From: FLUQ01 sp031551515
GTDB taxonomy: Bacteria > Desulfobacterota > Desulfovibrionia > Desulfovibrionales > Desulfovibrionaceae
DNA: 64,000 bases
Assembly (NCBI GenBank): GCA_031551515.1
Contig: JAVBNL010000018.1
Location: forward strand, 22,525 to 86,524
Direction of reading: 5' to 3'
A model generated the notes under the pieces. It saw nothing but the letters and a program-made list of their open reading frames with translations. It was not told the DNA's origin and did not search any database. The position numbers and the translations under genes are program-made. Positions 52,129-60,655 of this stretch are shown piece by piece (within the stretch, counting starts at the first letter, position 1; each line of letters opens with the position of its first letter).

Positions 52129-53036
52129 CGTTCCGTTAACCAGGCTGTCTGGTCGCGTACCTTGTCCGAAGAGAAACAAGGCGCAACGGCGTCAAGCAGC
52201 GCGGAAGCATCAAGGTTGGGCGGCAGCAGGGCGGCCGCTTCGACGGGCAAACAAGAGACAATGCCTGCGCTGAAGTCATCCGCGCAGCAGGCGAGAAAGT
52301 TGGCCGCATATAAGAGGCGCGTGCCGTATTCATACTCTTTTTCCACCAGCAGCGGGGCATGGTGCCAGCCGACCAGTTCGGTCAGCCGGGCGGGCAGCTG
52401 CCAGAAAGAGAGAATACGCGCGCCGACCACCGAATGGTCCAGCCCCCAATAGGCTTCTTCAGCCACATGAAAGGGCAGTTTTTCACGCGCGGCGAGATCG
52501 GTTATGGCCTGCCAGTCTTCCGGGCAGCGCGAGGCGATGACCGCCTTGCCCAGGTCGTGCAGCAGCCCCGCGGCATACAGCTCGTCAGGGGGGGCGGGCG
52601 CAAAAGCGGGCCGCGCGGGCTGGCCTTGCGCGAACAGGGCCATGTCGTGGGCGATATGCGCGGTCAGCACCTGATGCGCCCAGATCTCGCGCAGGGGGAA
52701 GGAAGGGGGCAGCTTCAGGCGGTGGAAAAGGCCGGTCAGGCCCAGGCCGAGGATAAGGGCGCGCACTTCGTTCAGCCCCAGCACCTGCAGGGCGCGGGTC
52801 AGAGAAGAGATTTCAGAACGCAGGCCGTAATAAGCGGAATTGGCGCGCCGCAGTACCTGAGCGGCAAGGCCCTGGCTGCGGTTGACCAACGCGGCGATGG
52901 AATCAAGAGAGGCCGAAGAGTCTTTTGCCGTGCCGGCGAACAACTCCGGCAGCAAAGTCGGCTCGTAGGGCAACTGGGGCGAATCGTCCGCAAGCGACTC
53001 TAAAAAAGCCTGGGCTTTTTCATGCCTGCCCGTCAC
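52125..53036 (-). CDS. HDOD-domain signalling protein
   Basis: A 303-residue protein with an HDOD domain from about residue 15 to 215 (VNRSQGLAAQVLRRANSAYYG, ALQVLGLNEVRALILGLGL, AAGLLHDLGKAVIA). HDOD proteins regulate signalling, motility or adaptation; most lack hydrolase activity. The HD pair is present in LLHDLGK. It starts with GTG and overlaps the upstream TPR gene (GTGA), then overlaps recJ. Confidence 0.88.
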   Translation of the reverse strand: MTGRHEKAQAFLESLADDSPQLPYEPTLLPELFAGTAKDSSASLDSIAALVNRSQGLAAQVLRRANSAYYGLRSEISSLTRALQVLGLNEVRALILGLGLTGLFHRLKLPPSFPLREIWAHQVLTAHIAHDMALFAQGQPARPAFAPAPPDELYAAGLLHDLGKAVIASRCPEDWQAITDLAAREKLPFHVAEEAYWGLDHSVVGARILSFWQLPARLTELVGWHHAPLLVEKEYEYGTRLLYAANFLACCADDFSAGIVSCLPVEAAALLPPNLDASALLDAVAPCFSSDKVRDQTAWLTER

Positions 53037-53884
53037 GAACCGCCTCCACCCGGCGGCGTATCGGCGCTTTCACTCGCCCGCGCGGCTTTGGCCCTTTGCA
53101 GGGCGGCGGCGACGGCAGGTTTTTCCGCGTCGGGCACAAGGCCTTTGGTCAGCAGCCAGGCGAGAAACTGCAGCAGAATGTCCTGAGTGGGGTTCAGGTC
53201 AAGACCTTTCAGCAGATACTCAAGGCAGGAATTGGCGTCTTTTTTTTCCAGATAGGCCCGGGCCATGTTGTAATAGAGGTTTTCGTCCTGGCTGGAGAGT
53301 TCCAGCGCGCGGTTGTAATACGAAATGCTCTGGTCAAGCAGGCCGTTCTTGCGCAGATTGATGCCGAAGTCGTTGAATAAATGTTTGTGTTCCGCTTCAA
53401 AGGCGCCGTCCAGCTTGACCAGCCGGGCCAGGATATCTTCGGCCTTGCTGTTTTCGCCGCGTTCCAGATAGGTAATGCCCAGGCCGAAGTTGGCGCGGAT
53501 GTTTTCTTCGTCAATGCGCAGGGCATTGTTGTATTCCATTTCCGCGCTGAAATATTCTTTGTTGGCCCGGTGCCGGTCAGCGCGGGCCACGGTCTTGTTG
53601 ATCTCTTTGATCTTGGGAAAAACGTTGCTGACGTAAAATTCCGGCTCAGGCGAGAATTTCTCCAGAAACTCGTCTTTGGAAATGCGTTTTTTGGGGCCCG
53701 AGGGAATATAGTTGGCGTTGAGGGGCTGGATCTCGATGTCGCCCTGAGGCATCTCGGCCGCGTTCCAGTATGATTTCTGGATGGTTTTGCGCGTGGTGGT
53801 GCCGGTGCCCACTTTGCGCACGTCCTGATTGGAAAAAATCCCTTGGATTCCTTGGTATTTTTGGTCGGCATTCTGGTCGGACAT
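53033..53884 (-). CDS. TPR-repeat protein
   Basis: A 283-residue cytoplasmic protein. The N-terminal 80 residues are hydrophilic (GIQGIFSNQDVRKVGTGTTT). TPR repeats fill residues about 100-250 (AEMEYNNALRIDEENIRANFG, SISYYNRALELSSQDENLYYN). The partner is unknown. The ATG at 53884 has AAAGGA upstream. It lies between pyrF and the HDOD gene in a tight operon. Confidence 0.85.
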   Translation of the reverse strand: MSDQNADQKYQGIQGIFSNQDVRKVGTGTTTRKTIQKSYWNAAEMPQGDIEIQPLNANYIPSGPKKRISKDEFLEKFSPEPEFYVSNVFPKIKEINKTVARADRHRANKEYFSAEMEYNNALRIDEENIRANFGLGITYLERGENSKAEDILARLVKLDGAFEAEHKHLFNDFGINLRKNGLLDQSISYYNRALELSSQDENLYYNMARAYLEKKDANSCLEYLLKGLDLNPTQDILLQFLAWLLTKGLVPDAEKPAVAAALQRAKAARASESADTPPGGGGS

Positions 53885-53914
53885 GTCGTTCGATTCCTTT
53901 GTGCGCAAGTACTA

Positions 53915-54643
53915 TCACGATCCGCGCATATCCGCCAAGGCCGCTTTCGCAGCCAGTGCCGGATCGTCCGCCCGGGTGATGGGGCGGCCCATGACCAGAA
54001 AATCGGCTCCGGCGGCCACAGCCTGCCCCGGGGTCATGACCCGGCGCTGGTCGTCGCTGCTCGCAGGGGCCGCGCCTCCCGCTTCGCCTGCCAGGCGGAT
54101 GCCGGGGCACAGGCACAAAAAGTCGCGTCCGGCGGCGGCTTTTACCGCGGCGGCCTCATGACCGGAACAGACAATGCCGGGCAACCCCCAAGCCTTGGCC
54201 TGCGCGGCTTTGGCCGCGACAGCCCCGGTCACGGCGGCGGCGTCGGCAAGGCCCGCTTCCGCCGGGGTGGTGCTGGTCAGAATGGTGATGGCGAAAATGA
54301 ACATGTTCGACCCGCTTTCCGCCAGGCCCTGCAAGGCCGCCTGGGCCATGCGTTCGCCCCCGGCGTGATGCAGCGTCGTCATATCCGCGCCCAGTGCGGC
54401 GGCGCTGCGCACTGCCCCGCGCACGGTGTTGGGAATGTCGTAAAATTTCAGGTCCAGAAAAACCTTGAAACCCAGCTCTTTCAGCCCGGCGATAACGGGC
54501 GGGCCTTCGGCGGTGAAGAGTTCAAGCCCCACCTTGGCCCAGGGCACCACGCCGCGCAGCTTGGCGGCGAGCGTCAGCGCTTCGCGCCCGGTCTGAAAAT
54601 CAAGAGCCACGGCCAGTTCGGCAGGGCGGTTATGTACGGTCAT
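53915..54643 (-). CDS. pyrF: Orotidine 5'-phosphate decarboxylase
   Basis: A 242-residue TIM-barrel enzyme. The catalytic DLKFYDIPNTV (D64, K66, D69) and the phosphate-binding C-terminal VMGRPITRADDP are present. It makes UMP in pyrimidine synthesis. The ATG at 54643 overlaps the gmk stop; a GTG two codons upstream is an alternative. Confidence 0.95.
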   Translation of the reverse strand: MTVHNRPAELAVALDFQTGREALTLAAKLRGVVPWAKVGLELFTAEGPPVIAGLKELGFKVFLDLKFYDIPNTVRGAVRSAAALGADMTTLHHAGGERMAQAALQGLAESGSNMFIFAITILTSTTPAEAGLADAAAVTGAVAAKAAQAKAWGLPGIVCSGHEAAAVKAAAGRDFLCLCPGIRLAGEAGGAAPASSDDQRRVMTPGQAVAAGADFLVMGRPITRADDPALAAKAALADMRGS

Positions 54644-55266
54644 GGCCACTCCCGTAGCAAAGAGTTGACGAATTCGGGGCGGCGGTCCGGGGCGAGGCAG
54701 GCCGCCCGGTACGCGGCTTTAAGGTCGGCGTAGGCCTTCTCGATATCGTCGTTGATTATCCAAAGGTCGAACCAGTTGGCCTGGGCCATTTCCTGGCGGG
54801 CGGCGGCCATGCGTTTGATGATGCTCTCTTCGGTTTCGGTTTCGCGGCCGCGCAGGCGTTTTTCCAGCGCTTCGCGCGAAGGGGGCAGCAGAAACACGAA
54901 CCAGGCCTGGGGCAGGGTGCGTTTGAGCTGGGCCGCGCCCTGCACGTCGATGTCGAACAGCACGTCGCGTCCGGAATCCAGCAAGCCGCGCGTGGCGTCC
55001 AGCGGGGTGCCGTAACAGTTGCCGTGCACCTCGGCCCATTCGGCGAAGTGGCCTTTTTCGCGCAGGGCGTGAAAATCTTCGGGGTTGACGAAGTGGTAGT
55101 CTTTGCCGTCGACTTCGCCGGGCCTGGGCTGTCTGGTGGTGGCGGAGATGGAAAAGGTGAAACAGGGAAATTCGGCTACCAGCCTGCGGGCCAGGGTTGT
55201 TTTGCCCGTGCCCGAAGGGGCGCAGAGCACCAGGGCGACCCCGGCGCGTTGTTCGGCAAGGCTCAC
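54640..55266 (-). CDS. gmk: Guanylate kinase
   Basis: A 208-residue kinase. The P-loop is APSGTGKTT (16-24), with GMP-binding ATTRQPRPGE and GKDYHF. It converts GMP to GDP. It starts with GTG overlapping the remA-like gene stop. Confidence 0.95.
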   Translation of the reverse strand: MSLAEQRAGVALVLCAPSGTGKTTLARRLVAEFPCFTFSISATTRQPRPGEVDGKDYHFVNPEDFHALREKGHFAEWAEVHGNCYGTPLDATRGLLDSGRDVLFDIDVQGAAQLKRTLPQAWFVFLLPPSREALEKRLRGRETETEESIIKRMAAARQEMAQANWFDLWIINDDIEKAYADLKAAYRAACLAPDRRPEFVNSLLREWP

Positions 55267-55520
55267 TTGTTTTCCTCCTGCACCGCGCGTTGGGCTATGG
55301 TTTCCGCCTGCACGGCGGAGAGGATGACGTGGTTTGAATCGGTGACGATAATGGAGCGGGTTTTGCGGCCCTGGGTCGCGTCGATGAGGCGGCCCTCGTC
55401 TTTGGCCTCTTCACGCAGGCGGCGCATGGGGGCGGAAGACGGGTTGATGACCGCCACCACCCGCGAGGCCAGCACCAAGTTGCCGAACCCGATGTTTAGC
55501 AGTTTTTCCGGCCGGGACAT
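55263..55520 (-). CDS. RemA/DUF370 family regulator
   Basis: An 85-residue protein of the DUF370 family (LNIGFGNLVLASRVVAVINP, GRKTRSIIVTDSNHVILSA). RemA controls matrix genes in Bacillus by binding DNA; in other groups the gene lies between yicC and gmk, as here. It starts three bases after the yicC stop. Confidence 0.88.
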   Translation of the reverse strand: MSRPEKLLNIGFGNLVLASRVVAVINPSSAPMRRLREEAKDEGRLIDATQGRKTRSIIVTDSNHVILSAVQAETIAQRAVQEENK

Positions 55521-55523
55521 GGT

Positions 55524-56405
55524 TTACTCCAGGTTCTGCACCTGTTCGCGGCACTTTTCGAGTTCGTTCTTGAAATCCACCACCAGGCGGGAGATCTGGG
55601 AACTCTGAATTTTATTGCCGCAGGTGTTTATCTCGCGAAACGCTTCCTGCATGGTGAAATCAAGGCGTCTGCCCGCATCGTCGCCGGAAGCGATGAGCTC
55701 GCGCAGCCGCTCAAGGTGCGAGGCAAGCCGGGTGATCTCTTCGCTGACGTCCAGCTTGTCGGCCAAGAGGACCATCTCTTGCAAAAAGCGGCTTTCCTCA
55801 AGGTTCTGGCCGTATTGTTCCAGCATTTCGTTCAGGCGTTCGCGCACTGTGGCGAAACGTTCTTCTTTGACCGCCGGGGCCGCGCCCGCGATAAGGTCAA
55901 GCCACTCTTCCATGCGCAAAATGCGGGTCAGAATGTCTTTTTCCAACGCCTTGGCCTCGGCGTGGCGCGACTCGTTCCAGTCGGCAAGAGCGGCGGCGAG
56001 GCCCCCTTCCAAACTGGCGGCGAGGTCTTCTTCCATTTCCTCCAGGCCCTCGTTCCACAGGGCGCTCATGCCCAGCAGGCGGTTGTAGTCCGGCAAGAAT
56101 GCGTCGCCGCGTTCGCTCGCCAGCTCCCCCACCACGTCGAGCATGGCGGACGCCTGGTCGGCGTTGAACTGGGGCGCCGCGCCCCCGCCTGCGTGAAACT
56201 GCACGCTGAGCGTGATTTCCACCCGCCCGCGCGAGGCGTATTTTTTGACCACTTTTTCCAGCCGCCCTTCAAGGGCCCGGGCGAACAGGGGCAGCCGCCA
56301 TTTGATGTCGAGAAAACGGTTGTTGACGCTGCGGATTTCCCAGGTCTGGGTCCACTCGTCCTCTTCCAGAAAGCAGCGGCCAAAGCCGGTCATGCTGTGC
56401 AACAT
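55524..56405 (-). CDS. yicC: YicC family endoribonuclease
   Basis: A 293-residue protein. The N-terminal LHSMTGFGR and RSVNNRFLDIKWRLP, and the C-terminal DFTMQEAFREINTCGNKIQ are YicC/YloC signatures. The family cleaves RNA. GAGGA precedes the ATG at 56405. The gene begins the long minus-strand chain and is divergent from the GntR gene. Confidence 0.92.
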   Translation of the reverse strand: MLHSMTGFGRCFLEEDEWTQTWEIRSVNNRFLDIKWRLPLFARALEGRLEKVVKKYASRGRVEITLSVQFHAGGGAAPQFNADQASAMLDVVGELASERGDAFLPDYNRLLGMSALWNEGLEEMEEDLAASLEGGLAAALADWNESRHAEAKALEKDILTRILRMEEWLDLIAGAAPAVKEERFATVRERLNEMLEQYGQNLEESRFLQEMVLLADKLDVSEEITRLASHLERLRELIASGDDAGRRLDFTMQEAFREINTCGNKIQSSQISRLVVDFKNELEKCREQVQNLE

Positions 56406-56501
56406 ACAAAATCCTCGTAAAGATGGCGTCGCCGGAAAAAGCGCATCTGCTCTAGTCCGCGACACGATATGCCAGATGACGGCGGAAGTCATCCTTCGGG
56501 C

Positions 56502-56529
56502 TTGACAAAAAATCGTGTTTTTGTAAATT
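56502..56529 (+). promoter_or_regulatory. Promoter of the GntR operon
   Basis: TTGACA at 56502-56507 matches the -35 consensus; TAAATT at 56524-56529 is a fair -10 with a 16-base spacer. The first operator site begins within the -10 element, so binding should repress transcription. Confidence 0.65.
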
Positions 56530-56553
56530 GGTTGTACCAATTTGGTTCGACCA
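56529..56553 (+). promoter_or_regulatory. Paired FCD-type operators before the GntR gene
   Basis: TGGTTGTACCA (56529-56539) and TGGTTCGACCA (56543-56553), 14 bp apart, both fit TGGTNNNACCA. The spacing is identical to that of the pair at 17884-17908. Confidence 0.78.
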
Positions 56554-56574
56554 GTCCAACCACGAGGGGGCGCG

Positions 56575-57339
56575 ATGGTCCAGAACGACGCACACGACAT
56601 CCCCGAGCCTTCGGCTGAAAAGAAGAGCATTTTGCGCGATACGGTCGTGGAGCATATTTACGGCCTCATCACGCGCGGTGAATTTTCCTACGACAGCCGC
56701 CTGCCCGCAGAGCGTTTGCTGGCGGCCCGCTTTTCAGTTTCCCGGCACGTCATCCGCGAAGCGCTGCGCATTCTTGAGCAGCAGCAGATCGTCTATACCC
56801 GCCTGGGCAGCGGTACCTATGTGGTCAACCCCACCCAGGGCGCGGCCGGCCCGAACCAAACCGACGGCGAAGCCGACGGACAGGCGGCGGGCCGCGCCGC
56901 CCGCGAAGCGGACCGCGCCGGGCTGATGGAAATTTTTGAATTCCGCAGGCGCCTTGAGCCGCGCATCGCCTTTTTGGCCGCCATGCACGCGACCAAAGAA
57001 GACCACGCCTTGTTGCGCCGCAGTCTGGCCGCCTCAGAAAAGGCCATCGCGGCGCAGAACATTGAAAAATGGCATGAGGAAGACCGGCGTTTTCACGCAG
57101 CGTTAGCCACCATGACCGGCAACTCTTTGTATATGAAAACCGGACCCTTGCTGCATCAGGCCATGGTCACCTTCCGCGAGGGGGTGGGGCAAAGCCTGTC
57201 TTCGCAAATGGCTCCGGCCATGCGGGCGCACGAAGAAATCGTGCGGGCCGTCATTTCGGGCAAGGCCAAAGAAGCGGCCGCGTTCATGGAGCAGCACATC
57301 ATTCTGGCCGTTCGCAACGCTTTCAGGGCTATCGGATAG
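56575..57339 (+). CDS. GntR family regulator of the FadR/FCD subfamily
   Basis: A 254-residue repressor. The N-terminal winged helix (about 15-85) has LPAERLLAARFSVSRHVIREALRILE. The C-terminal FCD ligand domain carries DRRFHAALATMTGN and the metal-site histidines. Members respond to organic acids. The ATG at 56575 has GAGGGGG upstream. It is the first gene of its operon and probably autoregulates through the TGGTNNNACCA pair, also controlling the permease group at 17840. Confidence 0.93.
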   Translation: MVQNDAHDIPEPSAEKKSILRDTVVEHIYGLITRGEFSYDSRLPAERLLAARFSVSRHVIREALRILEQQQIVYTRLGSGTYVVNPTQGAAGPNQTDGEADGQAAGRAAREADRAGLMEIFEFRRRLEPRIAFLAAMHATKEDHALLRRSLAASEKAIAAQNIEKWHEEDRRFHAALATMTGNSLYMKTGPLLHQAMVTFREGVGQSLSSQMAPAMRAHEEIVRAVISGKAKEAAAFMEQHIILAVRNAFRAIG

Positions 57340-57378
57340 CGCATCTTATACCGTCTATTAACATTTCAAGGAGATACC

Positions 57379-58428
57379 ATGCGCCTGACTTATGAAAAAC
57401 TGAAAGAACTGATGGCCCGCAAACTGCACCGCGCCGGGCTGAAGCAGGAACACGCCGACATGGTGGCGGACGTTTTGACCTATTCCGACGCGCGCGGCCT
57501 GCATTCGCACGGGGCCATGCGGGTCGAATATTACGCCGAGCGCATCAACAAGGGCGGCACCAACTGCGACCCCAAACTGACCTTCACCAAAACCGGGCCC
57601 TGCACCGGGGTTTATGACGGCGACAACGCCGCCGGCCACATGGTGGCCATCAAAGCCATGGACGAAGCCATCGCCATGGCCAAAGAAAACGGCGCGGCGG
57701 TGGTGGGCATCAAACGCCTGGGCCATAGCGGCGACCTTTCGTATTACGTGCGTATGGCTTCCAACGCCGGGCTCATAGGCATCTCCATGTGCCAGTCAGA
57801 CCCCATGGTCGTGCCTTTCGGCGGCACCGAACGCTATTACGGCACCAACCCCATCGGCGTCGCCATGCCCGGGCAGGGCGACGACATCGTGATTTTTGAC
57901 ATGGGCACCACCGTGGGCGTTTGGGGCCGCATTCTGCACGCCCGTTCCAAAAACGAACCCATTCCCGACGGCTGGGCCGTGGACGCGGAAGGCCGCGAAA
58001 CCACCGACCCCCACAAGGTCAACGCGCTTTTGCCCATCGCCGGCGCCAAGGGCTACGGCCTGGGCATGGTCATCGACATCCTGTCCGGCGTGCTGGTGGG
58101 CGTGCCCTACGGCAAGCACGTCAGCTCCATGTATCACGATCTTTCCGCCGGGCGTGAACTGGGTCAGCTGCACATCGTCATCGACCCCGCGCGCTTCCGG
58201 CCTTTTGCCGACTTCACCCGCGACATTTCCGACACCATCAAGGAAATCAACGCCATGCCCCCGGCCCCCGGCTTCGACAAAGTGCTGGTGCCCGGCCAGT
58301 CCAGCGCCCGCCGCGTCGCGGCCTACGCCAAAGACGGCATCGAGATCGTGGACCACATTTACGAGTACCTGATTTCCGACGTCATTCACAACAACAACTA
58401 CGACGGCAAAGGCGCCTTCGCGAAATAA
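57379..58428 (+). CDS. Ldh2-family (malate/lactate/ureidoglycolate) NAD(P) dehydrogenase
   Basis: A 349-residue oxidoreductase of the type-2 malate/L-lactate dehydrogenase family (SDARGLHSHGAMRVEYY, RLGHSGDLSYY, GTNPIGVAMPG). Members include AllD, which oxidises ureidoglycolate. Its position before an AllE-type gene makes ureidoglycolate or a related 2-hydroxy acid plausible. AAGGAG precedes the ATG. Confidence 0.88.
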   Translation: MRLTYEKLKELMARKLHRAGLKQEHADMVADVLTYSDARGLHSHGAMRVEYYAERINKGGTNCDPKLTFTKTGPCTGVYDGDNAAGHMVAIKAMDEAIAMAKENGAAVVGIKRLGHSGDLSYYVRMASNAGLIGISMCQSDPMVVPFGGTERYYGTNPIGVAMPGQGDDIVIFDMGTTVGVWGRILHARSKNEPIPDGWAVDAEGRETTDPHKVNALLPIAGAKGYGLGMVIDILSGVLVGVPYGKHVSSMYHDLSAGRELGQLHIVIDPARFRPFADFTRDISDTIKEINAMPPAPGFDKVLVPGQSSARRVAAYAKDGIEIVDHIYEYLISDVIHNNNYDGKGAFAK

Positions 58429-58439
58429 GGAGCAGCAAC

Positions 58440-59207
58440 ATGCCGTATCCCACAGGGCCCCTGGTCACGCGGGCGATAATCCAGCCGGGAACCTTTGCGC
58501 TCATTCCGCCGCAGGGGCTGGTCAACAACGTCATTCCCGGTTTTGAAAACTGCCGCATCAGCATCGTGGCGTCTCCCAAATACGGGGCCAGCTTCGTGCA
58601 CTATACGGCGACCTTTTATCCCGGCGGCTTTTGCGAAGCGTTCGGCGGCAACGGGGTGGAAACCTTCCTCTACGTCGTGGACGGCAAGCTTGAGGCCAAA
58701 GCCGGAAAAGAAAAGTTCAGCCTGACTTCCGGCGGCTATCTGTACGCGCCGGCGGACACGGTCATGAGCTTCAAGAACGCGTCCAAAAAAGACGCCGAGG
58801 TCATTTTCTACAAACAGCGCTTCATCCCCCAACCCAAGAAGGGGGCCAAAAAGCCCTGGGTGGTTGCGGGCAACGTGAACAAGATCAAAGAACGCGAATA
58901 CGACGGCATGGCCAACGTGTTCATTCAGGATCTTTTGCCCGTGGACATCGCCTTTGACATGAACATGCACATTCTGAGCTTCGAGCCCGCGGGCTGCCAC
59001 CCCTTTGTGGAAACCCACGTGCAGGAGCACGGCGCGCACATCCTGTCGGGCGAAGGCATGTATAACCTGAACAACCAGTGGTACCCGGTGATGAAGGGCG
59101 ACTATCTCTGGTTCGGGCCGTACGTGCCGCAGGCGGTATACGCCACGGGCCGGGAACGGCTGGCGTACATTTATTCGAAAGATTGCCACCGGGACGCGCC
59201 TATCTAA
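58440..59207 (+). CDS. allE: (S)-ureidoglycine aminohydrolase-like bicupin
   Basis: A 255-residue bicupin closely resembling E. coli AllE (NNVIPGFENC, GVETFLYVV, DMNMHILSFEPAG, YIYSKDC). The Mn2+ ligands E191, H193, H197 and Q231 are present. AllE releases ammonia from ureidoglycine to give ureidoglycolate. No allantoinase or allantoate hydrolase of the classic type is next to it. AAGGAG lies before the ATG, 12 bases after the dehydrogenase. Confidence 0.88.
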   Translation: MPYPTGPLVTRAIIQPGTFALIPPQGLVNNVIPGFENCRISIVASPKYGASFVHYTATFYPGGFCEAFGGNGVETFLYVVDGKLEAKAGKEKFSLTSGGYLYAPADTVMSFKNASKKDAEVIFYKQRFIPQPKKGAKKPWVVAGNVNKIKEREYDGMANVFIQDLLPVDIAFDMNMHILSFEPAGCHPFVETHVQEHGAHILSGEGMYNLNNQWYPVMKGDYLWFGPYVPQAVYATGRERLAYIYSKDCHRDAPI

Positions 59208-59226
59208 GCCCGCCCCGCCGAGTTTG

Positions 59227-59258
59227 ACGGCCCGGAACGGACCAGCGTTCCGGGCCGT
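59227..59258 (+). terminator. Strong stem-loop after allE
   Basis: ACGGCCCGGAACG (59227-59239) pairs perfectly with CGTTCCGGGCCGT (59246-59258). The following sequence is only moderately T-rich, so it may be an attenuator within the operon. Confidence 0.65.
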
Positions 59259-59304
59259 TGCCGGTTTTAACCGTCCGCCGGGCATTGTGGGCCAGGAAGG
59301 GATT

Positions 59305-59379
59305 GTGATAAAGCGCCTCATGGGGGTCGCGTTGCTTGCGGCCGTTCTTATGGGCCTTATCACTTTTGTGTTCGCGTAA
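59305..59379 (+). CDS. Possible 24-residue membrane peptide
   Basis: GTG-started reading frame of 24 residues, beginning with a basic start (IKRLMG) and continuing hydrophobic (VALLAAVLMGLITFVFA). AGGAAGG lies six to eight bases upstream. It lies between allE and the amidohydrolase gene. It may be a small membrane protein or a leader peptide. Confidence 0.4.
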   Translation: MIKRLMGVALLAAVLMGLITFVFA

Positions 59380-59428
59380 TTTCCTTTTCTGCCACGTGCG
59401 GACAGGAATGCGCGGAAGGAGGAGCTTC

Positions 59429-60655
59429 GTGCGGACAGATGCAATGTATTCTCTTTTCAAACAGCGGGCCGCCGCCATCAGCGCGGAAATCACCGAATGG
59501 CGCAGGCATCTGCACGCGCACCCCGAACGTTCGTATGAAGAAGTGCAGACCACGGCCTTTATCGCCGAAAAGATGCGTTCTTTCGGCTATGCGGACATCC
59601 GCACGGGTTTCGGCCCGCTGACTACCGGCCTGCGCGCGGACGCCGGGTCTTCAGGTTCCGGCGGTAAATGCGTCATGCTGCGGGCGGATATCGACGCCTT
59701 GCCCATAAGCACCACTGCGGACGTTCCCTGGCGTTCGCAAAACCCCGGCGTGATGCATGCCTGCGGCCACGAGGCGCATGCGGCCATGCTGCTTGGCGCG
59801 GCGAAACTGCTGAAAGAAATGGAGGCGGAACTGCCCGGCGCTGTGCGTTTTCTGTTTCAGCCCGGCGAAGAAGACCAGACCGTGATCAACGGCAAGGCCA
59901 CGGACGCGTCCCGCCTGGTGGTTGAAGCGGGCGCGCTGGAAGGCGTGGGCGCGGCCTTTGCCTGCCATGTCTGGGGCGTGTTCCCCGCCGGGGTGGTGTT
60001 CGTCACCAACGGGCCGACCATGATGGGTTTTTCCGACTTTGCCGTCACGGTCAAAGGCCACGGCACCCACGGCGCGACCCCGCACCTGGGCCGTGACCCC
60101 ATTCTGGCCTGCTGCGAGCTGGTGCCCGCCCTGCACACCATCACCGCCCGCGAGGTCAGCCCCATACGCCCGGCGGTCCTCAGCGTGGGCACCATCAAGG
60201 GCGGCACCGCAACCAACATCATGCCGGAAGAAACCAGCATCAGCGGCACCATACGCACCGCTTTCGACGACGACCGCGAATTTATCTGCAAGCGGGTCGG
60301 GGAAATGGCCGCCAAAACGGCGGAAGCGCACCGCTGCACGGCGACAACGCGCATCGACGTGGGTTGTTCCGCCCTGATCAACGATGCGGCCATGGCCGAT
60401 ATCGTGCGCGAGGCGGCAAGCCATATCGTGGGGCAGGACAAGCTGCGTGAGAACGAATTGATAACCGCTTCCGAAGATTTCGGCGTGTATGCGGAACGCG
60501 TTCCTTCCGCTTTCTTCTTCCTGGGCATGGCGGATAAAGCCAAAGGCACGGGCCAGTCGCAGCACGACCCCAGCTTTCAGGTCAACGACGACGTGCTGGC
60601 GGACGGCGCGGCCATGCTGGCCGCCTGCGCCTGGCGCTATTTGGAGGGGAAATGA
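59429..60655 (+). CDS. M20D amidohydrolase (HipO/AmhX-like)
   Basis: A 408-residue peptidase family M20D enzyme. The metal ligands are in RADIDALPI, MHACGHEAHAAML and GEED; the dimer domain follows (SDFAVTVKGHGTHGATPHLGRDP). It hydrolyses N-acyl amino acids or similar amides. In this operon it may act on an amide related to the ureido pathway. A GTG at 59429 is chosen because AGGAGG lies six bases upstream; an ATG at 59444 is the alternative. The stop overlaps the next start. Confidence 0.9.
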   Translation: MRTDAMYSLFKQRAAAISAEITEWRRHLHAHPERSYEEVQTTAFIAEKMRSFGYADIRTGFGPLTTGLRADAGSSGSGGKCVMLRADIDALPISTTADVPWRSQNPGVMHACGHEAHAAMLLGAAKLLKEMEAELPGAVRFLFQPGEEDQTVINGKATDASRLVVEAGALEGVGAAFACHVWGVFPAGVVFVTNGPTMMGFSDFAVTVKGHGTHGATPHLGRDPILACCELVPALHTITAREVSPIRPAVLSVGTIKGGTATNIMPEETSISGTIRTAFDDDREFICKRVGEMAAKTAEAHRCTATTRIDVGCSALINDAAMADIVREAASHIVGQDKLRENELITASEDFGVYAERVPSAFFFLGMADKAKGTGQSQHDPSFQVNDDVLADGAAMLAACAWRYLEGK

